Below are positions 1-12,429 of a stretch of DNA of 64,000 nucleotides, in pieces. How positions within the stretch are numbered: the stretch's first letter is position 1; every line of letters starts with the position of its first letter. Position numbers and translations under genes: made by a program. Origin of the DNA: Paguma larvata. Lineage: Eukaryota; Chordata; Mammalia; Carnivora; Viverridae. The DNA is taken from the NCBI GenBank assembly GCA_030068075.1, contig CM057826.1, forward strand, positions 76,047,312 through 76,111,311, in the 5' to 3' direction. The notes under the pieces are model-generated. The model was not told the DNA's origin and made no database searches. It saw only the letters and a program-made list of their open reading frames with translations.

Positions 1-66
1 AGCACTGGGTGTTGTATGGAAACCGATTTGATGATAAAAAAATTTAAAAATAATAAAATAAAATAA
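1..66 (+). mobile_element. L1 LINE, extreme 3' end with A-rich tail
   Basis: The window opens on the terminal bases of a carnivore-type L1 3' UTR (AGCACTGGGTGTTGTATGG, then a variant of AACCAATTTG) followed by an A-rich tail of AATAAAATAA units. The same terminal signature occurs at 53220-53300, the 3' end of a second L1 in this window. The body of the element lies upstream, outside the window, so its length and 5' truncation point cannot be judged. Confidence 0.85.
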
Positions 67-67
67 T

Positions 68-1189
68 ATTTTAGTGTTACATGAAGTGATTGGGAAGACT
101 GAGGTAAATAAAAAATTCCTTTTAGGGAAAAATAAAAAGGAAGCAAAATGCACAGCTGGCTCTAGTGATCGACACCTCACCTCTAGAGAGGTCTTAATAT
201 GTTCATCCTAATGAACCAATGCTCCTGTGTCCCAGAGCACAACTCTACACTGTGGGAAACCCAGATGCATCTGCCTGTTCACCCCATAATTTCTGGGTTA
301 CTCCAGAATTTCTGAATTTGGGACTAAATTTCAATGAATACCTCTTAACAATTGGTTATACTTACTTAAGCATTTACTAAAATAATAATCCAAGGACACT
401 TGCTAAAATATATTAATCATATGCTTCAATTTTTAAAAATAATTCTATTTGAGTCCTTAAATTATGCCTAATTATTAAATTTGGGAAATTGAAAACAATT
501 AGTATAGAATTATTGGCAAAACTATACTATGTGAGTATAAAGTAAGATAAAGGGTGGTAACCAGGGCTTGTTCAGAGGCAAATGGAAATAATTATGAGCC
601 ATTCAATAGTTAGACCTGAGTGAGGCCTAAACTTGTGAGCAACTAAGACAACATCAGGAAAGAAGCACTAAATATCATTAACAATTGTCTGATGGATGAG
701 CAGGGCTAATGTCTTAAATATGAATCTTAAGGGTCCATCTAGTTGGATTAATTAATCAGAGTTCATCTGACAGAAATTAAAAATCACCAAGCCAAAGAGA
801 TTTAAATAAGAATTCAGTGGTGATAAAGATAAGAGGAAGAGGAAGGAATTGGAAATTATTTGTGGACAGGAGAAATTTAAAAGCTCTGATTCTTCCAGAA
901 AAATATGAAAGTCTTGGAATTTGAGTGGGTGCTTTCATCCAAAGACCACAAACTGGCTCCGATATTGGAGGAAGTTAAGAACAAAAGCCTACGTGAGTGA
1001 CTTCCCAGGTTATGGACTGGGCTAGTAATGTGTTGTACTATAAACAAAGATACACTCTGCATTTAGGAAATTAGGAATATACTGTGTAGGGAGGAAAAAG
1101 CATTTCTAATTAGTAAAATGACACTTCTGCTAAGGAGAGAGACAAAGTTCACATTGCAGAGTTTTTATATTCAGTATTTTTAGTTTCTC
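68..1189. other. No gene recognised; AT-rich unique or very old DNA
   Basis: I see no SINE, L1, LTR or microsatellite here and no frame with coding character. A 61-codon minus-strand frame at 877-1062 has no recognisable motif. Confidence 0.6.
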
Positions 1190-1305
1190 AACAATCTTGA
1201 GAGTTAATATACTTCATTCTGTTGTGCTGAGAAGAAAACAAGCTCAGAGAAATAAATTTCTTAAAGTTACACAGCCTGGTCGATGCTAAAGCTATGCAAC
1301 CCAAT
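1190..1305 (+). mobile_element. MIR SINE fragment (old)
   Basis: The stretch around 1249-1285 (AAGCTCAGAGAAATAAATTTC, then TTAAAGTTACACAGCC) resembles the MIR core, in which a 'gctcagagaggttaagtaacttgcc...cacacagct' motif is diagnostic. It is heavily diverged, as expected of a repeat that predates the placental radiation. The boundaries are approximate. Confidence 0.6.
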
Positions 1306-1805
1306 TAATGAATTACACAGTAAAAACATGAGGACTTGTTCTGGACAGCAGGAAAAGAAACCATTATCACTTATAGAGATTGAAAAGAGGGATCATTGCT
1401 TAATAACTTGATAAATGAAAGAAACAAATACTCAAACATCTTTTAGTTCTTCATTAATACCGAATGGTGAGGACCCAAAATAATTAGTCACTTGTTTAGT
1501 AGGGCATTTTCATCACTTTGGGGCAATGTAAAAATAGGTTCTGAGGTTAGGATGGGTGAGGTGTAGAAGCAGACAACTCTGCTTAAGAAAGAAATAGGAT
1601 TTGACAGCTTGGAAGAGAGATTTCTAAAAAGAATGATATAAAGAACCTCAAGGAAATATAAGTGTTAAGAACTAACATCAGGCATTCGTATAGCCAGAAA
1701 TGTCAGATGGCATTTTAGGGCAGTGGGGATTAATATTCCATTTTATACTGTCCCTGCTATTACTTCCAAACCAACCTTCAGTAAAAACTCATTAAAAATA
1801 GTTTT

Positions 1806-2008
1806 GGGGGCACCTAGGTGGCTCAGTTGGTTGAGCATCTGACTTGGGGTCTCAGGTCATGACTTCGCGGATCGTGGGTTCGAGTCCAGTATCAGGCTTG
1901 CCTCTGTCAGCACAGAGCTGGCTTCGGATCCTCTGTCCCCCTCTCTCTCTGCTCTTCCCCTGCTTGTAAGTTTTCTCTCTCTCTCAAAAATAAATATTTA
2001 AAAACTAT
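1806..2008 (+). mobile_element. CAN-SINE (SINEC_Fc type), full-length
   Basis: A tRNA-Lys-derived carnivore SINE. It has the GGGCACCTAGGTGGCTCAG head with the A box, a B-box region GGGTTCGAGTCC near 1875, a CT-rich body and an AAAAATAAATATTTAAAA tail. It is bounded by an approximate 15-bp TSD, ATTAAAAATAGTTTT (1791-1805) and ATTAAAAACAGTTTT (2009-2023). Several substitutions and a short deletion in the middle suggest moderate age. Confidence 0.95.
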
Positions 2009-2023
2009 ATTAAAAACAGTTTT

Positions 2024-5000
2024 TATTAGTGAAACTTTGGGGGAAATGAAGGAATCTAAAAAGTGTTTGGGCTGGTTTTTTGTTTTGTTTTGTTTTTAGG
2101 AAATACTTAGAACAATTACTTTAAGGAGCAGAGAGAATAACATGTAGGAAGCAGGTCAGATTGGACTAAGTAGGAAGAGGTGAGCCTCTGGGAAACTCAC
2201 CAAAATATTAGAAGAAACTTTCTATTGTATGCAGCCAGGGAATTCAAGATACCACCTTAGAGCACTAAAGCAAAGAGTGATATCAGAAAGCTGGAGAGCA
2301 CAGAGATATCTGGACTTCTGTTGATTCGCAAACTAGCCCCATACGTTCAGGACAAGGACAGAATGAAGGAAGAAATAGATTACTAAAGATTGATAGGTGG
2401 CAGGTTTTATAATCAAGGAAAATTACTTACAAGGCTTGTCTTGGGTTGCCACAAAACAAGATCTCTGAACCTGCCCGCCAAGTCTTAAAGGCTTATGTAG
2501 CAGCATTCACCCAGTTTAGTCATGTGAACTATCCAGATAGTCTCAATAATACGTTACTCTCTCAAGGCTTTGTCCTTGGAACAGCTCCCATTGTAGGAAC
2601 AGTGGGTAAAAGGACTTTCCAAAGACAGGGGTGGGACTGAGGAACTTCTGACTGCCCAGGTCCAGCTCACAGATCAACGGGCCTTTATGTTTTCTTGATT
2701 ACTTTCTCCAACAGCTACACAAGAAAAAAAACTTGACCTAAGATTATTCTCAGTGTTGAAAGGGAATTTGTGAAAGACAGGATTAATTTTACCTAGCTTT
2801 CAGGCAGCAGCCCAGTTATTGAGGGAGCTGATGCTGTTTTCAATGGTGCTTCATTTGCTAGTCTATACAGCTGAGATCATGAGAGAATTGCCTTTATCAT
2901 AGATATCACATCTCATACATTTAATTTTTCCAGTCAGAAATCCATAGTATACCATAAAGGTTTAAAAATACGTCATTTCAGAAATGGAAGTAAAAATGAT
3001 AATGAAGATACAAAGTTATATTACTCCTTTTGTCAGAAAAACCAAGTTCTTAAAAATACTGGCAATGGATATTTCTCAGTATTGCTCATAGAAACTCTGA
3101 GGAAAACAAGTTTAAAGTCTGAAAACCAAAAACCATTCTGCAACATGCATTTTCAAAATGTGTAATTAAAAACAAAGAGGAGAAATCATATACACAATAG
3201 AAATGTTATTTAGTAAAAGAGTAGATATTTTTTATTGATTAAGTTTCTCTTTTTTGGAACACTCCCAGGGCAAACTAACTTTAGATTGAATTAATGACTA
3301 ATCCAATGAAATTAATACAATTCTGTAAGTCACATGAAGTAAAGGTCCAAAGAACAGATGGTTGAATACATCTATAAAACCACCCTGACAAACTACAGAC
3401 AAAGACCTAATGAAAACTATTAAAATAATTCATATATGAGTCAAACATCTGCTCTTTTATTGCTAGAGCAATAAATAATAGAACAGCAACGGAGTCAATT
3501 TTGTGTCCCCCCACCCCTAATAATCACTGCATTGTCTAAATTTTGACATTAACCAGATGCTTCAAGAAGAATTCATAATTTAAAAAAAATAGGGCTTTTC
3601 CTTTATGAAAATTTTAAATAAATAAAAAAATAAAACAAATAAAAATAAGACAATTGGTTAATTTTCTCATTTGTATATTTTCTAAATATTCACAATGCTA
3701 TATTTTATACACATTATCCACAAAGCAAAGTAGTTTTATCTTATTACTATAAAAGTGTTTCATCTCTCACAGAGTCCACTTTACCACTCTTTGCACAGCT
3801 GATGTGCAGATACCAGTATCTATTCATGGATATCAAGTTTGGCCCATTTGGTCAAAGACAGAGTATAAATTGTTTAAAATTTCTAAATGAATTCTAGAGA
3901 GATTTATTTTCAAAGGAAAAGATTAAAAATTTAAAGTCATTATATGTTAAGTATAATTACTTATACAGTCTTATCTCTTTTTACGAGTTCTTTAAAATCC
4001 CTATTAATTTATATGAAGTTAAAAGTATGCAGAAGGAACATCTCATTGCATATATTGAGTACAACTGAAATCAAATACAGAATCTTTATCCAAATGTGTT
4101 ACCATTTTCTATGATAAATATAAATCTGGGTAGAAAGAAAGAATTTAGAATCTATTGAGACAATATGACACAAGCTGTTATTTGGTTATCTACATTAGGG
4201 GCATTATCCATGCCCTACAACACCTACGATCTCTATTCTTTCAAATGTTGAGGGTCAAATATTAAACTGCATAATTATAGTTTTCAATTAAAAATTTCTT
4301 ATAGTACCATTCTGACCAATTAATAGGATTCTAGAAGAGTATCAAGACTTGTAAATTTTATTATAACTAAAATTTAGCTAACTTTTTCCACATTACTAAT
4401 AAATTCAATATGGCAAAAAAACATATATATTGTGCCTATTACTCTAATGAAACAAAATGTTTATACACAACAACCGTTTCCAAGGGTGTTGAATTCTGTT
4501 TAGTTTTTGACCTAAATTCCATTCACTGGAGTTAATTGTATGATAGAATATTATAGAAATAGGGCTTAAATAGAAGCCAAAATAACTTATTAAGGATTAA
4601 TTACTTTAGGATGGATAAGAATTGTTTCTTTCACACATTGTTCATTAATACTTTGCTAAGGGAAAAATAACTTTCTAATACTACTTAAGCGTACTCAATG
4701 ATATTCAGGATCACAAATTCAGAAAAGACATTTTGATAATCAATCAACATCTCATTCTATTGGTTAGCCATGTTTCATATTTCAAATTTTACAGCTTATG
4801 AGACTATCTTATGAGAAATAAGAGAACAATGAAATTGATTTTTTAGCTCATTCTACTCAAACATATTTACTCCTCAAATTAGAGACAATAAGTAAATCCA
4901 AAAATGTCTTATTGTTATTATGAACCAGCACTAAAAAAGGGGAGAAAAGCTAAAACGTTAATACCTGTAAAAATGAATGTTTAAATATCCCAAAAATTCA

Positions 5001-5289
5001 ACAAGATTTGTTTTAAATTGCTGTATTTTGTCAATTATTATTCGATACCATAGATTTTTCTATATTTGGAAAAAAGAAAAAATTATATTTAAAACGTCAG
5101 ACATCTAATATATTACTGTATTCTCTTTTAATATAGAGATCTTTCTCTACTGTCGTTAATTTTGATTAGTTAACATTTTAACTAATAATACCATAATCTT
5201 TTAAAAATTTGGATAAACATGTTTCCTAAAGCATGAAAACAAAATTCCAAAATATTTTTTCTTAAATTTTTATGATCTTACTAAAATGG
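2024..5289. other. 3.3 kb without recognisable gene; AT-rich
   Basis: No exon-like frame or young repeat is visible. A 64-codon plus-strand frame at 2446-2640 sits in a slightly GC-richer patch (about 2440-2700), but it matches nothing I recognise and is not supported as a gene. Short T/TTTTG runs occur near 2078-2097 and an A/T-rich run near 3580-3650. Confidence 0.6.
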
Positions 5290-5300
5290 TTAGTGTTCCA

Positions 5301-5520
5301 GGGCACCTGGGTGGCTCAGTCAGTTAAGCATCTCACTTCGGCTCAGGTCATGATCTCCTGGCTCCTGAGTTTGAGTCCCACATCAGGCTCTGTGCTGACA
5401 ACTCAGAGCCTGGAGACTGTTTTAGATTCTCTGTCTCCCTCTCTCTCTGCCCCTCCCCTGCTCGCACTCTGTTTCTCTCCCTCAAGAATAAATATTAAAA
5501 ATAAAAATAAAAATAAATGT
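5301..5520 (+). mobile_element. CAN-SINE, full-length; apparent source of a 3'-transduced copy at 20.2 kb
   Basis: The element has a complete head (GGGCACCTGGGTGGCTCAG), CT-rich body and AT-rich tail. The TSD is TTAGTGTTCCA (5290-5300) and TTAGTATTCCA (5521-5531), 10 of 11 identical. Its body shares diagnostic variants with the SINE at 20207-20418, including GCTCGCACTCTGTTTCTCTC followed by CCTCAAGAATAAAT. The unique DNA just downstream (5527-5601) reappears after that SINE. Because the shared flank includes this element's own 3' TSD, this locus is the likelier parent. Confidence 0.95.
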
Positions 5521-5601
5521 TTAGTATTCCAAATTTACCAATAATATCTTGAAAATGGGTTTCAATTTTTAAACATTCAGTCACTACCTTGTAAATGGTC
5601 T
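5521..5601 (+). repeat. Source segment duplicated at 20421-20502
   Basis: From TTCCAAATTTACC at 5527 to GTAAATGGTCT at 5601 this unique flank matches 20428-20502 at 69 of 75 positions without gaps. It lies directly 3' of the SINE at 5301-5520 and includes that SINE's 3' TSD. The sequence beyond 5601 is not shared. Confidence 0.85.
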
Positions 5602-6680
5602 GTAGTGCTCTGACTAGATATAAGAATATATATTTAAATAATGCTATTTCCTAAAGAGGCATACAGTGTACTTTTTATGATTTAACCAAGTCACGGAAGG
5701 GACCTAAGCAATTCAGAATTGTCAATAATACTTATCACTTCTCTTTGCCCTGTATCATTTGCTTGTCTGATTAGAACTTTCCATAGCTAACTAACCATAT
5801 GAGTAAGGGAAATGAGTATAACTAATATCAATATAATAGTCGTGAATAAAATAAAGCATCAGTAAATATATTCACCAGGCTGTGATAGGTCTCGTCTAAG
5901 GTAATGTATGTATAAGCAGTTAAGAAACTGTGAAGCTATATATAAATGTAGTGTGTTATTAACATTAGAATATGCTCCTGATAGTCCACCAGGAGAATGG
6001 CAGCAAAATTTATTATAAAATGATATTCTTAGAAGACAATGAATGAATGTAATACCCTAAAGCTGATTCCCAGGTGTCTTTGTATTTGAAACACTAAGAA
6101 AAATGAGCAACCTGAAAAAATCATTTGGAGAAAACTCATAGACATTCCAGAATTCTTTCGCATTGTAAAGAACTGGTGCCTTTACTTTGTCACAGTACAT
6201 TAGAATTTTTTGTGTCTTGTAAAAATGCTTTTATGCAGTTAAAAACGAGTCCAATATAGGGATTCGGAAATCTAGAATCTGGCCCTAGCTTTATTTCTAG
6301 TTTATTGCATAACTACAAGAATTATTAATCTCTTAAACCTCAGGTTTTACATTATAAATGTGTCTAAAATGCCTATTTCAGAAGGCTTGATAAAATACCT
6401 GAGCAACTACCAATGATCGTGGTATGTAATCTACTTAAAGACACATATCAAAATAATCTAAAACCACTTCTCCTTCCTTATCAGTCTGTTATTAACCAAT
6501 GTTGCATTAGCATTTATTCACCAATTTCACTGTTTTTTTATTCCCCACTTGCTCACACCTGGCACAACTGCCTACATTTCTCCTAATCATTTCTGGAAGT
6601 CTGTGGTATCTTGATTGGCTGCACTATAAATGCACAAACCTGAGCCCTCAATAACAGGGCATGGTTTTTGCTTGTTTGTT
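5602..6680. other. No gene recognised
   Basis: AT-rich DNA with no recognisable repeat boundary, exon or RNA gene. Confidence 0.55.
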
Positions 6681-6884
6681 TTTTAAAGTTTATTTATTTA
6701 TTTTGAGAGAAAGGTGTGGGGAGGGGCAAAGAGAGAGGGAGAGAGAGAAGCCCAAGCAGGTTCCACACTGTCAGTCAGCAAGGAGCCCGATGCAGGACTT
6801 GAACTTACAAACCTTGAGATCACGACCGGGGCCAAAACCAAGAGTTAAGAGGATTATTAACCAACCGAGCCAAACAGGTGCCCC
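6680..6884 (-). mobile_element. CAN-SINE, full-length, minus strand
   Basis: Read on the + strand it runs from a reversed tail (TTTATTTATTTATTTTGAGAG) through a GA-rich body to the reversed head CAGGTGCCCC ending at 6884. A weak TSD is suggested by GGCATGGTTTTT near 6658 and GGCACGTTTTTT near 6887. The B-box region is diverged. A 141-codon frame at 6661-7086 runs through this SINE and is not a gene. Confidence 0.9.
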
Positions 6885-6899
6885 ACTGGCACGTTTTTT

Positions 6900-7717
6900 A
6901 CGTCCCTCTGGTCTGGGAGGGCAACGTCCTGAACCTCACAGCAATTGTTCCCAAGTCCACTCCCCCAGATCACTGACTCAGCCACTTCCCACCTCATTCT
7001 CAGTAGATGACACTTTGGGCTACTTGACAGAGAAAATAGAAGCCAATAATTATTTTTCTTGTACTGTTGTTTACTCCTTCTCTTGACTTAGATTTGTATG
7101 ATCATTCTACCTGTATCAACATTAGAGTTTCTCAAAGGATAGTTAAAGAATCAGATTTTTCTAAATGCCAATACATCATAGTCCTGTATTTTTTAAAATA
7201 TTTAAGAAAAATGAATAACTAGAAAAATAAAGTAAAACACAGGTATAAAATGTATGACAAAATATTGATTATCAGATTCAACTAATAAAAAATGACTATC
7301 AAATTGCTATAAACTTTCTAAATTTTTATCCTTAATTTCTTTACATCTGCATCACAAATGAACAGGAAAATCAGTTGAACCAGTACCAGTTCTTAGATCT
7401 GAGTTGAGTAACATTTATGAGTGTGTGGTATCTCCCATCTTTTCAGAGACCTTGACATAATAATTATCTTCTCTTCTGCATCCTTTTCCTCCTCTATTGG
7501 CTTCTCATTAGCATTCAGGTATGCTCATATTTCTCCCTTCAAGGTATCATTGTATATACCTCAGTTCCAATTTTCAGCAAAACACTGTGGCAGAGTACTC
7601 TATAGTATCCATCAGAGTGCCCTCTCTTTCACCTCCCTCTGCAGCTTCCTGTCATCCAGCTTTCATCTCAATCAATCCACCAAAACTACTCGTGCCAAGC
7701 TTACAAATATCCAGAGA
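6900..7717. other. No gene recognised
   Basis: AT-rich sequence. Overlapping plus-strand frames at 7421-7745 are serine- and phenylalanine-rich products of a pyrimidine-rich stretch, with no recognisable domain. Confidence 0.55.
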
Positions 7718-7895
7718 TGATTTTATCATCCCCATGGGATTTTAGGAACATCTGGAGACATTTTGGTTGTCACGAGTAAGGGATGCTACTGGCATCTAGT
7801 GGGTAGAGGCCAGGGATGCTGCTAAATGTCCTACAAGGCAAAGGATGGCAATCAACCCCCCAAACAGACAACTATCCAATTCAAAAATGGGGAGA
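7718..7895 (+). mobile_element. MER20-like hAT-Charlie DNA transposon fragment
   Basis: The core at 7751-7850 is close to the well-known MER20 non-autonomous hAT consensus: TCTGGAGACATTTTGGTTGT, then GCTACTGGCATCTAGTGGGT, then AGAGGCCAGGGATGCTGCTA. The terminal inverted repeats are not clearly retained, so the ends are approximate. MER20 copies have been implicated in pregnancy-related gene regulation in placental mammals, but nothing here shows that this copy is active. Confidence 0.85.
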
Positions 7896-8289
7896 GATTG
7901 GGAAAATCTGTTCTAAAATCAAGAGCCATGTTCCAATTCTTATACATTGAATTTTTTCTAGGATTATTACTGTCAATACTTTCAAATTCCACATTCAGAG
8001 GCCTGGTTGGCAGCATCCTGTTGACTGAGATCAACTCATACACCTGGGCCCTAGATGACAAAGAGCTGAGAGAAAAAATATCTGATTCCCTTTGCTCTTC
8101 TATTTCCTTTGCATCTTAGGGTTTTCCTCTAATTGGTGTTCCAACGCTGAGCAAATAAAATTGATGAAGTTCAACTATACTGTCCAAAACCAGATACATA
8201 TTTCCTTAATCCTCCCATACCTAGCACACTAAAATGTTCCAAAATCACGAAGATTTTCTCTACCTTACTAATATATATACAAATTATTT

Positions 8290-8445
8290 ACATACTTATT
8301 CATGTTATTTGCATCTCTCATTCCCTTGTGGAAAGACAAACTCTTACAGAGCATAATCTGAATATACCATACTCATTGTTTTCTTTTTTTGACCCTAGTT
8401 TACTGTCTGTCACATGGTAGGTGCTAAATAACTGTTTTCTATGAT
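8290..8445 (+). mobile_element. L2 LINE 3' end fragment
   Basis: The segment ending in GTCACATGGTAGGTGCTAAA and TAACTGTTTTC matches the typical L2 terminus ('cacatagtaggtgctcaataaatgtttg'). The upstream part is strongly diverged, so the left boundary is a guess. Confidence 0.5.
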
Positions 8446-10739
8446 ATTAATGCTTAGATAGCTTTTTCTCCCATGTTGCTACTTCTTTCCTGACAGAATT
8501 CATCTTCTCTTTTACCTTATCATGGTCTTCCTGTCCAGAAAGGATTTCCCAAAGAGCATTACCCTTTCCAGGACACACTTTGCCCATGTTCACCCCTGTG
8601 CAAATTATGAGGATTTGGGGTGACAAGATTGTACTGTATTCCTTCCATTCCTCACTAAACTGAGCCATAATGCCTTTTAGAGAAATAGAGAAAATTCATT
8701 GCTCTCTGGCACAGTCAGAACAAGTCCCTGAGTCCAAGCTGAAATTATATGGTCTTCCTCACACTTCTAGTCTATCTCTCCACCCCACCTTTTATTTGCC
8801 TTAAACAATATCTTTAGAAAACATTGTTATTGGCCAATCCTATACACTTCATATAAATTATTATGCAAATGGTCACTGGAAGCCAGCTTAGGCTGAACCA
8901 CAACCATCTCCAAGAGAGGATACATTAAATTTTATTCTTGGTTGTATTTTCTGATTGTTATAAAATGTCCTCAATAGGAACAATCAAATATATGTTCTCA
9001 GTTGAATAAATATTAAAGTTATATGCAACCAACAGAAGCAAAAACATTTTTAGATCTTTTACATATATTAAATTCCCATTTCCATTAATTGGAATCGCTT
9101 ACACTGGTAGAATGGATCATAAACAGAGTATATGGATCCTTAACTGAAACACAAAGATATAACATAAATATTGCCTCTTAGAAATGGTCTGTGAAAAAAA
9201 AACTTTTTAATAGAAATAAATGACAATGTTGCCAGGAACTATATCTAGTTAATTTAAAAAGCATATTTTTTCTGATATTACTCTCATGCTACCCACTCCA
9301 GAATGTTCACTCATTCTGTAGTCTTAAGTAAGAAGCTAAACACCTAACTGGGAACCAAAAATTACCATTATCCACCACAGAATCTCTGTATTTCATTTAT
9401 AATATGGAGAAATCTGCTTTTTCTAACATAAAATGACATTTATAAACTAAATTGTAGGTTTTCAGGAAAAAATAGCTTTCAACTGCTTATATTGAATTGT
9501 ATTGTTATTTGTTAATATTGTTATGGTTTATAACTAGTAGAGGGATATCATTTCCATAAAATGTAAATTATCTGTATATCTCTTTAACCATAGTGGTTTA
9601 TCAAACTACTAGTAAATCATTTGTCAAGGAAAATACAATGACTGTACTGAGGAAAGACTTGGATGTTCCAACTATAAGCAAATTTATCCCCATACTGTAG
9701 CAATCCCTTTCACCTGTTCTGTCTGCCTACATGTGTTGCAAGATTGCTATTCATCACCTACTACTAAGCCTCTATGTCTAATTTCCACATTTTTCTAATT
9801 TTCCTGGAATGTGCTGAATTGTAACATTCACAATTCTGGTTCATCTGTATAATTGAGAAACTTTTCAGTCAGAAACAGATTTTCAGTGACTATTTCCCCT
9901 TTTCACTTTGTGTACCACTTTTTTGTTTTTCTCTTAAACTTTTTCCAATTGAGCTCCATCTTCCCTAACTCCATGCTCCCGAAAGCAGAGGAGCATGTTT
10001 CAGAAGCTTTTAGGTGAAGTCAAAGACTAGCACTCTCATCTATTCAAAATCTTTAATTTTTTTTGCTTATAAATGAAAGCCAGCAGTGTTTCCTTTTCCT
10101 TCTCCCTGTCTCCTCCTGTTTCTCTCTCTCCCCACGTCCTTTTGTTAGTGTGGGTAATTGTCTTCCAATTACAAAACAAAGACATGTTAGCTCACTAAAT
10201 ATTTTGTATACCTGTGATTAAATCAAATTCTGTTGTTTATGTGAGATATGTTGACCTTTTGTTTTCTTATTAAGTAAACTATTACCCATGGCCTTTTGGA
10301 TCAGACCTCTAAAACGACAGATAGCTGAATGTATTCTGGTTAGCAGATTTCTAAATGACTTCTAGCAGAAATAGAACAAATCATATTTCATGAACCAGAT
10401 TATCATTACCAATTGCTTTCTTTTTTACCCAAATTATTTCTACGTGGTGTTTCCTAAAATGCTCTTTTATTTGTTTTGAAGTTTCAACTTTAGTCTAACA
10501 ATTCAAGATACAAATCATAAAGGTTTATAGGGCTAAAGAGTTTTCCATGTTGCATAATTACCATCTTTATCCCTTACTCCATTATTACAAATGATCGCTT
10601 GCTGTGGTGTGCATATGTGTTTGGAAGAACTCCAAGTTACTTAGTATGACCCTGACAAGCATCTCAATATTTTCATTTTTACCAACAAGGATCTTCATTT
10701 TTCTTGCTTGCCTTTCATTGAGGATTTAGCAGAGTCTTC
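8446..10739. other. No gene recognised
   Basis: About 2.3 kb of AT-rich DNA with no young repeats. A 73-codon minus-strand frame at 8447-8668 has no recognisable motif. Pyrimidine-rich patches near 10090-10140 do not form a clear microsatellite. Confidence 0.55.
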
Positions 10740-10740
10740 C

Positions 10741-10779
10741 TTATTTTTTGTTTTTTGTTTTTGTTTTTGTTTTTGTTTT
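10741..10779 (+). repeat. (GTTTTT)n simple repeat
   Basis: A run of five- and six-base units made of G followed by T's, about six copies. The pattern resembles the reverse of a retroposon A-tail, but no element body adjoins it. Confidence 0.8.
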
Positions 10780-10837
10780 GTGATGATAGTAACCTTCTGC
10801 ATGCATTTATTTTAAGCTAACACCACCTTCTATGCTT

Positions 10838-11455
10838 ATGACCAAAATCTAAGCACCATCTTTGATTCCTCTTTTTCTCTCACTTCCCTCCTATAACATA
10901 CCAGGAATAACTGCATATTAAAACTTCTAAATGCACCCCAAGTCTTAACAGCTGTAACCTCCACTAACTCTGATTCACTATTCTATCTCAGTTGTCTCCA
11001 TTCTTGTTCTTGCGTATCTATTTTCAGCCCAGCAGCCAGAGAGACCTTCACAAAATTGCATTCCTGTGCTAAAATCTGCCAGGGGATTCTCACAACACTT
11101 AGAATAAAATATGCAGTCTTCATCAGGACGAGGAGAGTCAATCTAAGAGGCTCTTAGCTACCATTCTCCCCTCATCCTCTACCATCTCTCTCTAGTACAC
11201 TCTGCTCACACCAATATCCATTTCTTTATCTACAAACATGCCAACCTCATGCCTGCCTCAGAGCCCTTCTCTTTCTGTTCCCCCTATCTGGAATATTTAA
11301 TCTACAGGTTCCCGTTTGGCCTATTTCTTTGCATCATTCAGGCTACCTCGACCATTTGTAAATTACACTTCCTATTTCACATCGTCTCCCATTTCTTTAG
11401 CTTGTTTTACCTCACTTGTATTCTTTATCATATAAAACCATGTTGTTGATTTTCT
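10838..11455 (+). mobile_element. L2 LINE fragment, about 0.6 kb
   Basis: Several blocks in the right order match the 3' part of L2: CCTGTGCTAAAATCTGCCAG (11065), AGAATAAAATATGCAGTCTT (11101), TGCCTGCCTCAGAGCCCTTC (11250) and CTATCTGGAATATTTAATC (11285). The sequence is old, with many indels, and no frame is preserved. The 66-codon frame at 11249-11449 is an L2 shadow. Confidence 0.85.
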
Positions 11456-11565
11456 TTTTTTGGTCTAATTTCTTTTACAATGTCAACTTTTTTAGGGTAA
11501 AAATTTTTTCTATTTCTGGCACCCAAAACCACCTCTGATATGTTAGATAACAAATTTATCTAATA

Positions 11566-11690
11566 GATACTATTGTTGCCATACTACAGCTATGGTATCC
11601 AAAGCTCAGAAAATAATAAAGGAAATTGCCTGGGGATAGATTGCTAGGTAGCAGCAGAGACAGGATTAGAATGTGGGCACTTGGACCATG
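11566..11690 (+). mobile_element. MIR SINE fragment
   Basis: MIR core-like order: a run resembling CCAAAGCTCAGAAAATAATA, then AATTGCCTGGGG, then GCAGCAGAGACAGGATTAGA, which parallels the 'gcagagccgggattcgaaccc' block of MIR. Diverged; boundaries approximate. Confidence 0.65.
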
Positions 11691-11859
11691 GACATGGTTG
11701 TTACTTTGAGTGGCATACTCCTTTCTAGCTACTTCACAAACATTCTTGGAAGTTCTGGTCATTATAAGTATACTCCTTTCAGTAATATTAAAAGGAAAGG
11801 ACTTAATCCTAACCCCTATGGCAACTCATTAGATCATGAGTATAACATAACCTTCCTTC

Positions 11860-12080
11860 TTAGTCTCAATAATGTACTCAACATTTATCATGTACTAGTC
11901 ATTACAGAATTAAAGAATGTATTGGGGTATGATTAATTCATTAATCTTCACAAAACATAGACAAGATCAGTATGATAAATTATCTTTATTTTGTACCAAA
12001 GAACTCAAACCCAAAAAGACTATTAAGTGTGCTCAAGGTCATATGTAGTAAATTTGGGATGGGAACTCACTGAGTTCCAC
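11860..12080 (+). mobile_element. MIR SINE, near full-length
   Basis: The segment contains the order expected in MIR: a TTATCATGTACTAGTCATTAC-like start, TTAATCTTCACAAAACATAG, then GCTCAAGGTCATATGTAGTA and AATTTGGGATGGGAACTC. The last two correspond to the 'caaggtcacacagctagtaagtggc...ggattcgaaccc' part of the consensus. Confidence 0.75.
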
Positions 12081-12429
12081 TTCTCTTTCCATCTAGAAGT
12101 TCCCAAATCTTTGTAAGAAAAGCTTTTAGACTCTATGATAGCATGCAATTCAAACTATTAGTGACTATTTCATTTCTAAAGAAATACTCTACGTTGTTAA
12201 TAAAAACCAAAATGTTAGCCTAATTTATACCATCTATTCATTTGATTAGTCCACAAAAGAGTCTAAAATCTCTTCCCACTCTGTTTCCCAGATTTCCTAT
12301 GAATAGTTGTCTCCTGAAGCTATTTGAATGCTTTCTTCATTTTTACACCCATATAATTTCAATAAAACTATATAAAGATATTGATGTGAATTGTTATGAA
12401 AGCCCAGTGATATGTATGGGGGAATATAG

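Noticed and set aside
6661..7086. 141-codon plus-strand frame, the longest in the window
   Set aside because: Its first half is a minus-strand CAN-SINE read in antisense and its second half is unremarkable. There is no domain, and the start lies next to the SINE's poly-T end.
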